From contig OY294049.1 of NCBI GenBank assembly GCA_958510825.1, positions 682,001 through 746,000 of the forward strand: 64,000 nucleotides of DNA, given 5' to 3'. Position 1 is the stretch's first letter. Each line of letters starts with the position of its first letter. Positions 10,097-20,787 of the stretch are shown piece after piece. The notes beneath the pieces are model-generated. The model saw only the letters and a program-made list of their open reading frames with translations. It was not told where the DNA came from and did no database searches. The translations under genes and the position numbers were made by a program. Origin of the DNA: Brachypterus glaber. Its lineage: Eukaryota; Arthropoda; Insecta; Coleoptera; Kateretidae.

Positions 10097-10960
10097 GAAT
10101 TTTACTGACAGAAAGTAAATTTATTGCTAAATCTGTAGCATGGACCACTTCTTTTACTGTTACAGTTCTTGTTGTTTAGAGGGAAATCAAGATTACCTTT
10201 TCCTGTGCATTTTAACTTTTTACCATTTGCTATTCCTAGGTCTCTGCTCGAGTCTGGTTGAAATAATTTTAACTTTTCTCGTTTTGATGTAAAGTGCGCA
10301 CTTGCTCCTGAATTAATAATCCACTTATTCAAGTTTACGCTATGGGTTTCCTTGGTTTAGGGCAAGAATCTGCTTTGTGGTTATACTCATTACGGTTATA
10401 ACATCTTGGCCTCCTATAATTTCTTCTAAAATTATTTTCGTTTGGACTTTTTGCTGAGAAAAACAGAATCTAAGAAACCAGCGTTTGAAATACCTTTAAC
10501 ATTATCTTGCAACAATAAGCTTTTCACAAATTCTATTCTATTCCTAATATTAAAGGTTTATACTCCTCGGGAAGTCGTCCAAGAATTATTCCACCACGTA
10601 CGTTATTTTTGAATGGCTCACCAATGTTCTCAAGCTGTTCTGCAATCTTTATGATTCTATCTACGTATTTTTGCATTGACAAAAACTGTTCGAGCTGATT
10701 TTTGCCAGCGTTTTTAGATCTAAATTCGGGTCTGTAATTTCTTCCAAAGACATTTTTTTAGCTCACTTTTAGTATTTTTTTTAACTTTTCTTGACTTTGA
10801 CAACGAACTGTCAGAAAAAATGTCACTTGTCAACGACTCGTTTTTACAATAAAATATCTAAATCTTACAATTCTTTTTGAATAAAAATGAATTCCTTGGA
10901 TTCACCAACTACCACGGTCCTCTACGCGGTCCAAAGGTCCATAACCCAACAGCAAAGTAA
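10097..10960 (-). pseudogene. Copia-type retrotransposon relic (gag, zinc knuckle, protease)
   Basis: Read on the minus strand from right to left. A gag-like stretch (about 10705-10553) contains EQFLSMQKYVDRIIKIAEQL and GGIILGRLPEEYKP. A zinc knuckle (10365-10410) reads CYNRNEYNHKADSC, in which the second Cys of the CCHC motif is Arg. A protease start follows (10332-10102), KWIINSGASAHFTS, in which the catalytic Asp of the usual D-S-G is Asn. After a further frameshift the frame continues as VKEVVHATDLAINLLSVSK. A stop at 10335-10337 separates knuckle and protease. Integrase and reverse transcriptase are absent. GGTTATGGACC near 10939-10949 resembles an initiator-tRNA-type primer site, which would place an LTR to its right, but I could not define LTR ends. 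The copy is clearly dead. Confidence 0.8.
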
Positions 10961-11614
10961 ATAACAGTGGAAAGAGGAGTAGAAAAATTAATTTTATGTT
11001 GTCAGAATAATTAAATTGTTCATAATAATAATACATATCAATGGGAAGACAAGATACAAGTAAAAACTATCTTGCAGTTATTCTTACACGCAGTCGGAGG
11101 CCTGTTCTGACTACATTATTAAAACATTTGTATATTTAAATTAATTATTATTATTATATTTGTAACATTATTATGGTATTTAGGATTGGCCTCCGACTGC
11201 GACGGTAACTATATAATTTTATTTCACATTATTCCTGTTTGATACTTTTTAGTTTATCAGTCGGGTGTTTTTTTTTTTTAATTAAATTATTTATTTTAAA
11301 CTTTTTAAACGTATTTTTTTTGTTAAATAAAATTTTTTATTTTAGGCTGATGAATACAGCTAATATAGTCGAAACCTGTACAAATACAGCTATAACTATA
11401 ATAACTATTATTCGTGGGACCAAGACACATCTCTTGAGACTTATTCATAAAAATTAAACGATTTTTTATTTTTCTCTCTTTATAAATCCCCGATGGTAGC
11501 AGCCCAAATAGGTGAAACATAGACTTTTATATAACATATGTCACCCTCGGTATCAAGACAAATAGCTTGACACCTCAGTTGTCAAATTTGGATTAGGGGT
11601 TTAGGCTGTAGAGC
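10961..11614. other. Non-coding stretch with a long-loop hairpin
   Basis: CGCAGTCGGAGGCC (11089-11102) and GGCCTCCGACTGCG (11188-11201) form a 14-bp stem around an 85-bp AT-rich loop. A segment at 11340-11485 is repeated directly at 14735-14890 (see FB-3). Part of the interval could be the Copia LTR; this is unproven. Confidence 0.4.
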
Positions 11615-14600
11615 AAAGGGCCCCGCACAAACGTTATGAGTACCCCCGGATAAATTTGATAAAATTAAATATGTTATAGAACTAAACCTTCTGATAAATA
11701 GTGTTCACTGGCACAAAGCTCTAAGTCTTATAGATTTGCCTCCCCAGGCCTCTAAACTTGGCAATAATTAAATATATTTTTTGATATAACTCATTAATGA
11801 AAAAATATATAGAAATGGGACTTTCACCAAAATACTTAGAATAATTTATTCTTTATTTTTAAGGTGGTCAGTGCCGTCCGAAAAAGGGGTTTATTATTTT
11901 TTTAATATAATTTTTATATATTTTCTTGTACGCCAATGACTTTTCTGAAAGTTTTAAGTTGTAAACAAGGTCGAGAACCTTTGCTTTACAACATTTGACC
12001 AGTGGTATCCTAAGTTTATATTTTATTTAAAAAGTTTCATTTTTTACGTACGCTACTGCTTAAACAGTAAAGGTAGATCTAGGGCTTTTTCACTTATACA
12101 GGGTACAATACTTAGCTAACAATAAAGCTAACAAATAAATGATTTATTAATACATTTTTTTTAATACACAAAAAAGTTTTGTAAGGAAATAGACAAAAAA
12201 AATAAAAAAACAATTTTTTTTTTAGAAACTGTTAAATTCGCTAAAATTAAAATATGTTACTTACCTTACTGATCAAAAGTCTCCATAGACACAAAACTCC
12301 AAGTGCAATAGTTTTTTTTGCTAGAGTTCATTGATATTGAAAATTCGTAGTTTTTTTTATATATAACTTCTAAACGAGAAATAATATTGAGATGGTTACT
12401 GAAACATAAATTCTTAAAATAACCTATATTTTATTTTTATATCAGTGGCGTCCCCAAAATTGGTAATTTTTTGTTATAGATTAGCTGCAAAATTAATACA
12501 ACACTGCTCAGATCAAGTGTTAGTTACTTTAAAAAAAAGTTCTTTAGTTTAATTTAATTAGTGAAGTTAAAAAAAATATTTCAGTTTAATTTTCTGAGTA
12601 CGCTAATGATATCTTTTTTATCAAATGGGATGGTCTTACAAAGCAACTGGTCTGCATTGAGTTTTGTCATCTGTAGTATTTTATTAACATGAATATTAAA
12701 GTAGTAATATATTTCTTAAAAAGTAGAACATTATTGATATATTATTTTAAGTTGCATTTTTTGCTATAACATGAAAAGTGCAATTTTGGGTTAACGGATT
12801 ATTGCATAAAACCATTTACCTTTTGTGTGCCAGTGAATTTAATATATTTTTACAAGAAATAGGGTTTTAGAATAAGTATGTTCAAAAAGGCATCAGATCA
12901 TTTTATTTATGCTTTTGAATTTCGACTTGGACTATTTAATGGGTATTTTGTAATCTTGGATCTTGGGCCACTTCAAATACAGATAGAGGGTTACTGCATG
13001 CAACATCTGGCATAATCTGGAAGATCAGGTAAAAGCTCCTATAAAACATGCCACAGGTGATTAAGTTATTAGGATTAAAATAAAATTAAAAATTAAAAAA
13101 ATAAAATAACTCCTGGGAGGTTACTGGGTCGCCTTGTTACTTAAGCCGATACTCTTTGAACTTGTATACTCATCACGTGTGACCACATACATAACTAATC
13201 CGTTTATTAGTACAGATTAATCTACCTAAGAGGATTATCCCTTTTTAAACATCATATACTTTTTTACCGATAACAATTTTCTTACTTTTATTTTCTGTTT
13301 TTCGATCGTACTCAAAAATACGACTAAATAAAGCATGAATTTTAAATCTTCGCCTTTATATATAAAAAAAGTCTTTTAAACACTTTTGAGGACGCTATTA
13401 AATAGTCCAAGTCGAAATTCAAAAGCAAAAATAAACTGATCTGATGCCTTTTTGAACATAAAATCTAAAACCCTTTTTCTTATAAAAAGATAATTAATTC
13501 ACTGGCACTTAGGTAAATGGTTTTATGCAATAATCCGTTAACAAAAAATTGCACTTGTCATGTTACTGTATTTCAAAAGATGTAACTTAAATTAATATAT
13601 TATTAAAATATTATTTTAAGTTACATTTTTTAAGTTTTGTCATCTGTAGTATTTTATTAACATGAATATTAACGTAGTAATATTTATCTTAATAAAATAC
13701 CGCAGATAACAAAACCCAATGCGGATCAGTTGTTTTGTAAGACCATCCCATTCGAGAAAATGAATATGAAATATTTTTGTTTAACTTCACTAATTAAATT
13801 AAACTAAAGAACATTTTTTTTAAGTAACTAACACGTCAGCAGTGTCTTATCAATTTTGCAGCTAATCTGTAACAAAAAATTACTAAGTTTGGGGACGCCA
13901 CCGATATAATAATAAAATATAGGTTATTTTAAGAATTTATGTTTCAGTAACCATCTCAATATTATTTATTGTTCAGAAGTTATATTTAAAAAAAAAACTA
14001 CGAATTTTCAATATTAATGAACTCTAGCACAAAAACTATTGTACTTAGAGTTTCGTGTCTATGGTGACTTTTGATCAGTAAGGTGAGAGCTATAATATAT
14101 TTTAATTTTAGCGATTCTAACCATTTCTAAAAAAAAATAAATTAATTTTTAAATTTTTTTTGTCTATTTTCTTACAAAACTTTTTTGTGTATAAAAAAAA
14201 TGTATTAATAAATCATTTCTAGATTGTTACTGAAGTATTGTACCCTGTATAAGTGAAAAAGCCCTAGATCTACCTTTACTGTTTAAGCAGTAGCGTACGT
14301 AAAAAATGAAACTTTTTAAATAAAATATAAACTTAGGATACCACTGGTCAAATGTTGTAAAGCAAAGGTTTGCAACGTTGTTTACAACTTAAAACTTTCA
14401 GAAAAGTCATTGGTTTCCAAAAAACATAAAAATTATATATACAAAAAATAAACCCCTTTTTCGAAAGGCACTGAACTTAAAAATAAAGAATAAATTATTT
14501 TGGTGAAAGTCCCATATCAATATCTTTTTTCGTTAATGAGTTATATCACAAAATATATTCAAGTATTGCCAAGTTTAGAGGCCTGTGGAGGCAAACTATA

Positions 14601-14718
14601 AGACTTAGAGCTTTGTGCCCGTGAACACTATTTATCAGAAGGTTTAGTTCTATAACATATTAAAATTTTATCAAATTTAACCGGGGGCCAGAACCCATAA
14701 GGTTTGTGGGTAGTCCTT
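11615..14718. repeat. Giant foldback element FB-3 (3.1-kb palindrome)
   Basis: The left arm (11615-12945) and right arm (13395-14718) are inverted copies throughout, around a spacer of about 450 bp. Landmarks are CCCCCGGATAAATTTGATAA (11644) against its inverted partner near 14680; CTGGCACAAAGCTCTAAG (11709) against the partner at ~14613; GTAGATCTAGGGCTTTTTCA (12081) against ~14264; and TCGACTTGGACTATTTAA (12923) against ~13397. A small extra inverted duplication sits in the right arm at about 13634-13718. There is no coding content. Confidence 0.9.
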
Positions 14719-15059
14719 TCTTAATTTATGCTGATGATAAAAAATAAATCGAATATGGTAGAAACGGGGGCAATACATCGTTTGGACTTTTTGGACTATA
14801 ATAACTATTATTATTCATGTGACCAAGACGCATCGTTTGATATGTTATTCATAAAAAAACGGAAGAGTTTTTTATTTTTCTCTTTATAAATACACACATA
14901 CATACATACATACATACATACATACATACATACATACATACATACATACATACATACATACATACATACATACATACATACATACATACATACATACATA
15001 CATACAGACGCACTGACGAACGGTTTCAAAGTTGCTTATTTTTTCATGAAACACAAAGT
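14719..15059. repeat. Flanking repeat and (ACAT)n microsatellite
   Basis: 14735-14890 repeats 11340-11485 in direct orientation (GACCAAGACGCATC, TTTTTTATTTTTCTCTTTAT). The tetranucleotide CATA is then repeated about 27 times at 14897-15006. 15015-15059 is the left flank shared with the inverted-arm element at 40375 (TTTCAAAGTTGCTTATTTTT). Confidence 0.9.
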
Positions 15060-15624
15060 GTGTACACTAGGGTGGTTAAAAATTTTTTAACTGAATTTGG
15101 GAAAACGACAAGTACGTTAAATTATTATATTAAACTATAGGGCAATATACTAAAAAAAAAAAGTTAGTTGATAGTGGTACATTTAGGGGTATTTTAGGGG
15201 CCCTAAACTTTCAAATTTCGGCTACTTTACAGGTTTATTTCGACTCAATATATCACCCTAACACTTTTGGAAATGTGGAATGATTTTTAAACTTAAACTT
15301 TCCCAATATGTAAATATACATATTTTTAATTTTTAGGCCGATGAAAAAAATTTTAGGGGTCATACGGGGGCCCCAAAAATAAAAATTTGTCATTTTTTTC
15401 ATGTTTTTTTCATATAAATTCCAACTGACCACTTACTAGAAATCTCACTGCCTCACGGATTATGATACCCCTATAAGTCTACAATAAACGTGCAAAATTG
15501 GGGGTCTCCCAGATAACGGGAAGAGCTCGCTAAAATGCACTATTTAAAAAAATTGCATAATTTACTGTTTCAGAGTTTTTTATTAGTAGCCGTTGAAATA
15601 CTACGTAATTATGATTTAATATGT

Positions 15625-15960
15625 ACCTGAAGATTCCTACCATCCTACAATCGAATTTCTGCTAAACACATCAAATGATAAAAAAATTGACCAACCTGCA
15701 CCAAAGTACCTTAATTTTAAAAAGGCCAACTATGAAGCTATTAATAAAGATATCTCTAATATCCCCTGGCTTAATTTTTTTCACAATAAATCCCTTGAGG
15801 AAAACGTCGACTTTTTTATAATAAAATTAATAGTATAATAAATGAGCATGTTCCAAAAGTTTACATGAATAAAAAGTTTCCCCCCTATTACACTAGAAAT
15901 ACAATCCGCTTATATAATAAAAAAACCAAGTATCACACAAAATGGAAAATATACAAACAT
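15625..15960 (+). pseudogene. Old LINE ORF2, segment before the Jockey insertion (endonuclease end and linker)
   Basis: It translates as PEDSYHPTIEFLLNTS... and ...NIPWLNFFHNKSLEENVDFF. After a one-base frame change near 15810-15820 it continues as SIINEHVPKVYMNKKFPPYY and TRNTIRLYNKKTKYHTKWK. This order (an SDHxP-type endonuclease end, then the basic K-x-PPYY linker) is characteristic of the region between endonuclease and reverse transcriptase in CR1/Jockey-superfamily LINEs. The endonuclease catalytic core is missing through 5' truncation. The coding frame continues across the 4.8-kb insertion at 20788. Confidence 0.75.
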
Positions 15961-16004
15961 ATCATCATCAATAGTTTGTTTGGGTCTTTAAGAGACAGGC
16001 GTAG

Positions 16005-16260
16005 CCTATGGCTCATTTATCTAAAAAAATATTTAATCTGAGTTGAAAGTTGGGGCAGTGAGTCTATGCTCACTGATGCGAGTTGCATCTGTCATAATTT
16101 GAGGGGAGTGAGTCTCTGCTCACTGATGCGAGTTGCATCTGTCGTAATTTGGAGCTGTGGAGTGGGTGGGAGGGGGATGGGGAGGGATGGGATAGGGAGA
16201 GGAGGGATGTGCGGGAGGAGTGAGACTCACTGATGCTGGGAATGCATCTGTCCTGTATTA
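16005..16260 (-). repeat. LINE copy 1 3' UTR stem-loop repeats
   Basis: The ~45-bp unit containing GTGAGTCTCTGCTCACTGAT and GCGAGTTGCATCTGTC occurs twice (16059 and 16104), with a shortened third version near 16218. GTGAG...CTCAC can pair within each unit. The same repeats occur at 22836-23035 and, as one unit, at ~7065. Confidence 0.85.
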
Positions 16261-16270
16261 GTGGGTACCA

Positions 16271-18979
16271 TTACTGGTTGAGGACGTTTTTGATCTTTTT
16301 GTGAGTGTTGTGTATTTCGTGATCGTAATCTAGAAAGTTTGAAATGAGGGGGTTGGGGTGATCTAAATTGTCTTGTATAAAAGACGTGCTGTAGCGGATG
16401 ATTTCCGTTTTTAGGAGGGGCATTTCGAGATCTCTGTGTATCTGGTTGTTCCTCATGAACCAGGGGGCATCGAGGCATATTCTGAGTGCCTTGTTTTGAA
16501 AGGCCTGAAGTTTTGCTGAGAGCGCTTTGTTAAGGGTGATTTAGTTCCAGGCTGGGGCTCCGTAAAGAAGTACCGGCTTTAGGGTTTGGTTGTAAAGAAG
16601 AAGTTTGTTTTTAATGGATAGGGGACTCTTTCTACCTATTAAGGGGTAGAGTTTGGAGAGGCGGCAATTTGCTATTTGGAGGGTGTTTTTGACGTGCTGA
16701 TCCCACGTCAAGTTTTTGGAGATTGTAATGCCGAGGTATTTGGCATGGTTTTCCCAGTTAATGGGTTGGCCATTTATCTGAATGGGTTGGGGTGGGCCTC
16801 TTCTAATCCTAGAGATTAGGATGCCTTTGGTTTTATTGGCGTTTACTTTGATTTTCCATTTGGAGAACCATTTGATTAGGGCATCCATTTGGCGCTGGAG
16901 GGCGATATGGATGCGCTGGGGGTTTCTGGCTTTTGCTAGGATGCCGGTGTCATCGGCGAACAGGGCTAGTTCAGTGCCCTGTGTTTTTGGAATATCTGCC
17001 GTAAAGAGGTTGTACAGAAGGGGGGATAGTGGGGAACCTTGTGGGACGCCAGCTTTGATGCGGCGGGTGTTGGACTTACAGTCGCCTATTTTTATCTGAA
17101 AATCTCTGCCTTTGAGGAAGGAGGCTATGAGTTTGGTGATGCCTGGTGGGAGGCCGAGAAAGTGGAGTTTGGCTACAAGACCTTTGTGCCAAACTTTATC
17201 GAAGGCTTTTGCGATGTCCAGGAGGATCAGTCCCGCGGCTTCGCGCCTATTTAGTCCGTCCGTTACAGAGTCTACCAGGCGAGCTACCTGGTGGACTATG
17301 GAGTGTCTGCTTCGGAAGCCGAATTGCTCATTTGGAAGGAGATTTAGTTCTTCAACTAGAGTTTGAAGTCTGGTTAGTATGACTTTCTCGGCTATTTTGC
17401 CTAGGGAGGAAAGGAGGCTTATGGGGCGGTAGCTTTCAGCAAAAGTTGGATTTTGTCCGGGTTTTTTGATTACTATTACGTCTGCGTTTTTCCAGGGCTT
17501 TGGAAAGTGGCGCAGTCTGAGCATTGCGTTAACAATGTTAACGATTTCCATAATGGTTTTCCGGGGGAGTATTTTAAGGATTTTATTCGGTATTTGATCG
17601 GGGCCGGGGGCTTTTCTTTTTGGGAGATTTTTGATGATGCGTTTGATTTCCTCGGGGGATGTGGGGGTGATAATGTCGTTTTCGACTTGGTTAGTGACTC
17701 TATTATAGATGTGGTTTATGTCTCTTTCATGCATGAGTTGCTCGTAGTTCTCGTCGTCAGAGTCGGGCTCGGAGTCGGTCTCTGATTCGGAGTCGGAGTC
17801 GGGGGGGATTGGAGGGTTTGGTTGAAATTGTTTCCGCATTGCGTCAGCAAATGCTTCGGCTTTTTCGGGGGTGGAGTAGACGACTCCTCTTTCGCCGTGA
17901 ATTGGGGGCATGCCTCGTTGGTGGTCGAGGGATAGGGTTTTGGCCATTCTCCAAAGTGATCTATCCTGGGGGTTGAGTGACTTTATTTTTCCCTCCCAGC
18001 GGGAATTTGCTAGCACGTTTAGTCGGTCTTTGACTTCCTGGGTAAGTCTGTTTGCTTCACGTTTTATATGGGGGTCTTGGAGGGTGCGTGCACGACGAAG
18101 AAGTCGGTTTTTCTCTCTGATTAAGTCTTTGAGATCTCGGGGAAGGTCCTGTGGGTTTTGGATATCTACTTTTTTGACTAATTTGGCGCTGTTCATTGCG
18201 GATTTTATGGTATTGGTGAGGGTGGTTACTGCAGTATCTAGTTCTTGGACGGAATTTATTAGATTGATTTTGGTGTTGCTTTCTAGGAGTTCGGAAATAT
18301 AGGAGAAGTTGTAAACGGTTTTTTTGGTGTGGTTTGCGGTTGGTATGCCTCCTGCCGTGATAATGATTGGAAGGTGGTCGGAGCTTAGTTCGTGTCTTAG
18401 TTCGATGTTAATGTTTAGTGTCGTGTTTTTATACAAAACGATGTCAAGGATATCAGGAAGGCCGTGGCCATTACGTTGTAATATTTCGTAAAGCCTACGG
18501 CCGTTGGCCGTAGTTGTTCTAGAGTGCCAAAGGGCGTGTTTGCAATTCAAGTCTCCGGCTAGGATTGTTGGATGATTGTCGTTAAAGTAGCCTTCGAAGT
18601 CGGCGGGTCTGACGTCCTTATTTGGGGGTTTGTAGAGGGACACGATCCTGAATTTGGAATTGTCGTGCATGTTGACGAATATGGAGGTAGTTTCGACTTG
18701 ATCGCTTTGTGTGGGGGGCGCATGAAGAAGATCGTGAGATATGTGTTTTTTGATATAGATTGCTGTGCCTCCTTTGCGGTCCTGGAGTCTATCGTTACGG
18801 TAGCAGGGATAGTTGGGTATGGTACCCCTATGATGTGGTTTAAGACCAGTCTCTTGGATGAGGGCTATATCTATTTGATTTTCGTGTAGAAATTCTATGA
18901 GTTCCGGTTTTTTTGAATTGAGGCTATCAGCGTTCCAGGTGACTATTTTAAGGGCTCTGGGTTTTGTTTGTCTAGACAT
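16271..18979 (-). pseudogene. LINE copy 1 ORF2: APE endonuclease plus reverse transcriptase
   Basis: ORF2 of a Jockey-like LINE nicks the target and reverse transcribes the element RNA. The endonuclease shows KIVTWNADSL (N16), LIQET (E43), LAGDLNCKHALWHS (D143, N145) and SSDHLPI (D201, H202). The reverse transcriptase shows RKAPGPDQIPN, YRPISLLSSLGKIAEKVI, LDIAKAFDKVWH, AGVPQGSPLSPLLYNLF and LALFADDTG (FADD at 674-677). Two lesions are seen against copy 2. One is an in-frame loss of 39 bp (13 residues, ...VTAPDSPTH...) after residue 170 in the endonuclease. The other is a stop at 16541-16543 (residue 813), after which the same frame runs on for 89 residues to 16271. The start ATG overlaps the ORF1 stop by eight bases. 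The full frame would be about 915 codons, normal for the family. Confidence 0.92.
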
Positions 18980-20454
18980 TTTGGGGGCCTAGATTGGGTA
19001 GCTGAAGGGAGCCAAAAGCCTGCATGAAGCTGGCGAATTCTTGCATGAAGGTGTGGATTTTTGAAATTTGGGATTGATCAAAAATATTGGGGGGATTTGC
19101 GCTGGGACCTGGGGCCGCCTTGGGTTGTTGTGGGGTGGCGGCGTTAGTTGCCTTTTGGGCGTAGGAGATGCCCGGGGTGAATTTTTGGGTTGGGGGTATG
19201 ACCCTTGTACGGGTTGGAGCGATGTTTGATGGGTGTTTGGGGCATTTATGATAGTTTGCCGTGTGGGGGCCTAGGCAGTTGGCGCATTTTGCGTCCGTGT
19301 GACGGGGTTTTTCACATTTTGTTGTGTGGTGGTCTTGTGCGCATTTTACGCATTTGGCCGGGGCGTTGCAATTGGCCTGGGAGTGGCCGAAGAGTTGGCA
19401 TTTGTGACATTGCCTGAATTTGGGTTTATAGGTCTGGCTTTCGACCTTTATGACTAGGTGTAGAAGCCTAGTCTCTTTAAATATGGGGTGCTGTTGTCCT
19501 GTCACCTTGGGAAGGATGACTAGGATCAGGGGCATGGGGGTCTTGTCTTTAGTACGCGTCATTCTCGCGACTGACGTGGGGAGGTAGCCACGCTCGATAA
19601 GAGCGGCTTGGACGTCTGCGACGTCTATCTGGGTGGGGATTCCCCGGATTACGGCGTGGATTGCCTTGTCCTCCGGGAGGGTAAAACTATGATACGGAAT
19701 TTTTTCGGTGTCTAAGTGCCTAGTGACTTTGCGGAAGTCGTCACTGGTCTGGGTGCGAATTTGCACTCCTTCGGAGGTATTTTTCGCGTGGAGGATGTTT
19801 ACTTTTTGGGAGTTGAAGTGGCGGGACAAGGCTAGCCATTTTTCAGGGGCTCGAATGATGATGGGGGGGATTTTGGGGGTTTTGTGGGTTTTGTGGGCTT
19901 CCTGGTCGGGGGGGGGTTCCTGGGCCAGTAGCTTGGATTTTTGGGTTTACAGGGGCCGTAACGGGGGGTTGGGGCCCTGAGCCGGAGGGGTTAGCGACTT
20001 CTTCGGAGGCAGTCGCTTTACCTGGGGTTTTTTGGGTCTTGGCGGGTTTTTCTTCGTGGTCTGAATTCAATTTGTGTTTCTGGCTCCTTCTGCGCCGGTT
20101 TAGGCGCTTGCGCGGGGAGGCAAGGGGGGACCGGACTGCGTCCGAATTAGTCTCTACTACGGACATGTCCGTTTCGAAATGATCGGGGGCATCGGAGAGC
20201 TCTTGAGTGGGGGTTTGGGTTTTTTGGGATATTAGTGTCCCTATTTGAGAGGAGAGGCGGGAAATTTCCTCTCGGAGTCCATTGATGGTCTCATTTGCGG
20301 TGGCTAGTTGTGTCTGTAGGAATTCGAGCTGATTTTTATGTGATTCAGCCTGGGTTTTATAGTGCTCTGCCTGGGCCTTGATTTGATCTTGGAAGTAGTC
20401 TGACATTTGTTGGTTTGGGAAGTTTGCCATGGTGGCGTCGATATTTTCAGCCAT
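18972..20454 (-). CDS. LINE copy 1 ORF1: nucleic-acid-binding Gag-like protein (two overlapping frames)
   Basis: ORF1 proteins bind element RNA and form the RNP. The N-terminal frame (20454-19843, 203 residues) begins MAENIDATMANF. It has a heptad-like coiled coil (residues ~20-80), then a Ser/Pro and basic region (SPRKRLNRRRRSQKHKL). It terminates after a Pro-rich stretch. The C-terminal frame (to 18972) includes PPIIIRAPEKWLALSRHF, a PRE_C2HC-type region (SFTLPEDKAIHAVIRGIP) and three Cys/His knuckles: CHKCQLFGHSQANC, CVKCAQDHHTTKC and CANCLGPHTANYHKC. The two frames differ by one base and overlap across a run of nine C at 19908-19916. Copy 2 has the same arrangement with twelve C. Either both copies inherited a frameshift or slippage on the C run joins the frames. 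The stop lies 8 nt inside ORF2. Confidence 0.85.
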
Positions 20455-20773
20455 AGTGGTTTTTGAATTTCGAAGGGAAAAAATAGAAGTAGTGTTCTCG
20501 GGGGCCTGGGTGGCCCCGGGCGGGGGGGGGGGGTGTAGTGTTAAGCACTAATTGTTAGTGGTTGGGGTCTCAGGGAACCTTTAACACACCAAACCGCCAG
20601 CCTCAGCGGTTCGTGGGAATTGGCTTAAGTCCACAGTGTGAAAAGGGCTGTAGCACTTAGCAAGCAAGCTTACAACTGAGCATATGTTAGTTAGAACTTA
20701 GTAATATACTAAAATAATCTTACTCTATGGAAATCTGCTGGGCGACGTCTGACCTCTTCACTGTCACTCACTC
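20455..20773 (-). promoter_or_regulatory. LINE copy 1 5' UTR (internal promoter region)
   Basis: The interval between the shared 5' terminus and the ORF1 start contains a 13-base G run (20521-20533) and a block conserved in copy 2 (AAACCGCCAGCCTCAGCGGT on the plus strand, a GC-rich hairpin). Jockey-type LINEs transcribe from internal 5' promoters. That role is assumed here from position, not demonstrated. Confidence 0.5.
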
Positions 20774-20787
20774 TAATTATTGTGTAT

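Larger units (their letters stand above)
15961..20787 (-). mobile_element. Jockey-like LINE, copy 1 (nearly full length)
   Basis: It is bounded by a perfect 12-bp target duplication ATATACAAACAT at 15949-15960 and 20788-20799. The order on the minus strand is a 5' UTR (20773-20455), ORF1, ORF2, and a 3' UTR (16270-15961) ending in a short (GAT)n tail. The shared 5' terminus (GAGTGAGTGACAGTGAAGAG on the minus strand) lies near 20773. The outer 14 nt (20774-20787) are not shared with copy 2. Base composition is visibly richer in G+C than the surroundings, which suggests a recent arrival. Confidence 0.95.

Noticed and set aside
14811..15029. Minus-strand frame rich in MYVC repeats
   Set aside because: It is the translation of the (ACAT)n microsatellite.
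16782..18889. Numerous plus-strand open frames of 70-130 codons across 16.8-18.9 kb and again 23.6-25.7 kb
   Set aside because: They lie antisense to the Jockey-like ORF2 and recur identically in both copies. They are shadows of its G+C-rich codon usage and show no independent motif.
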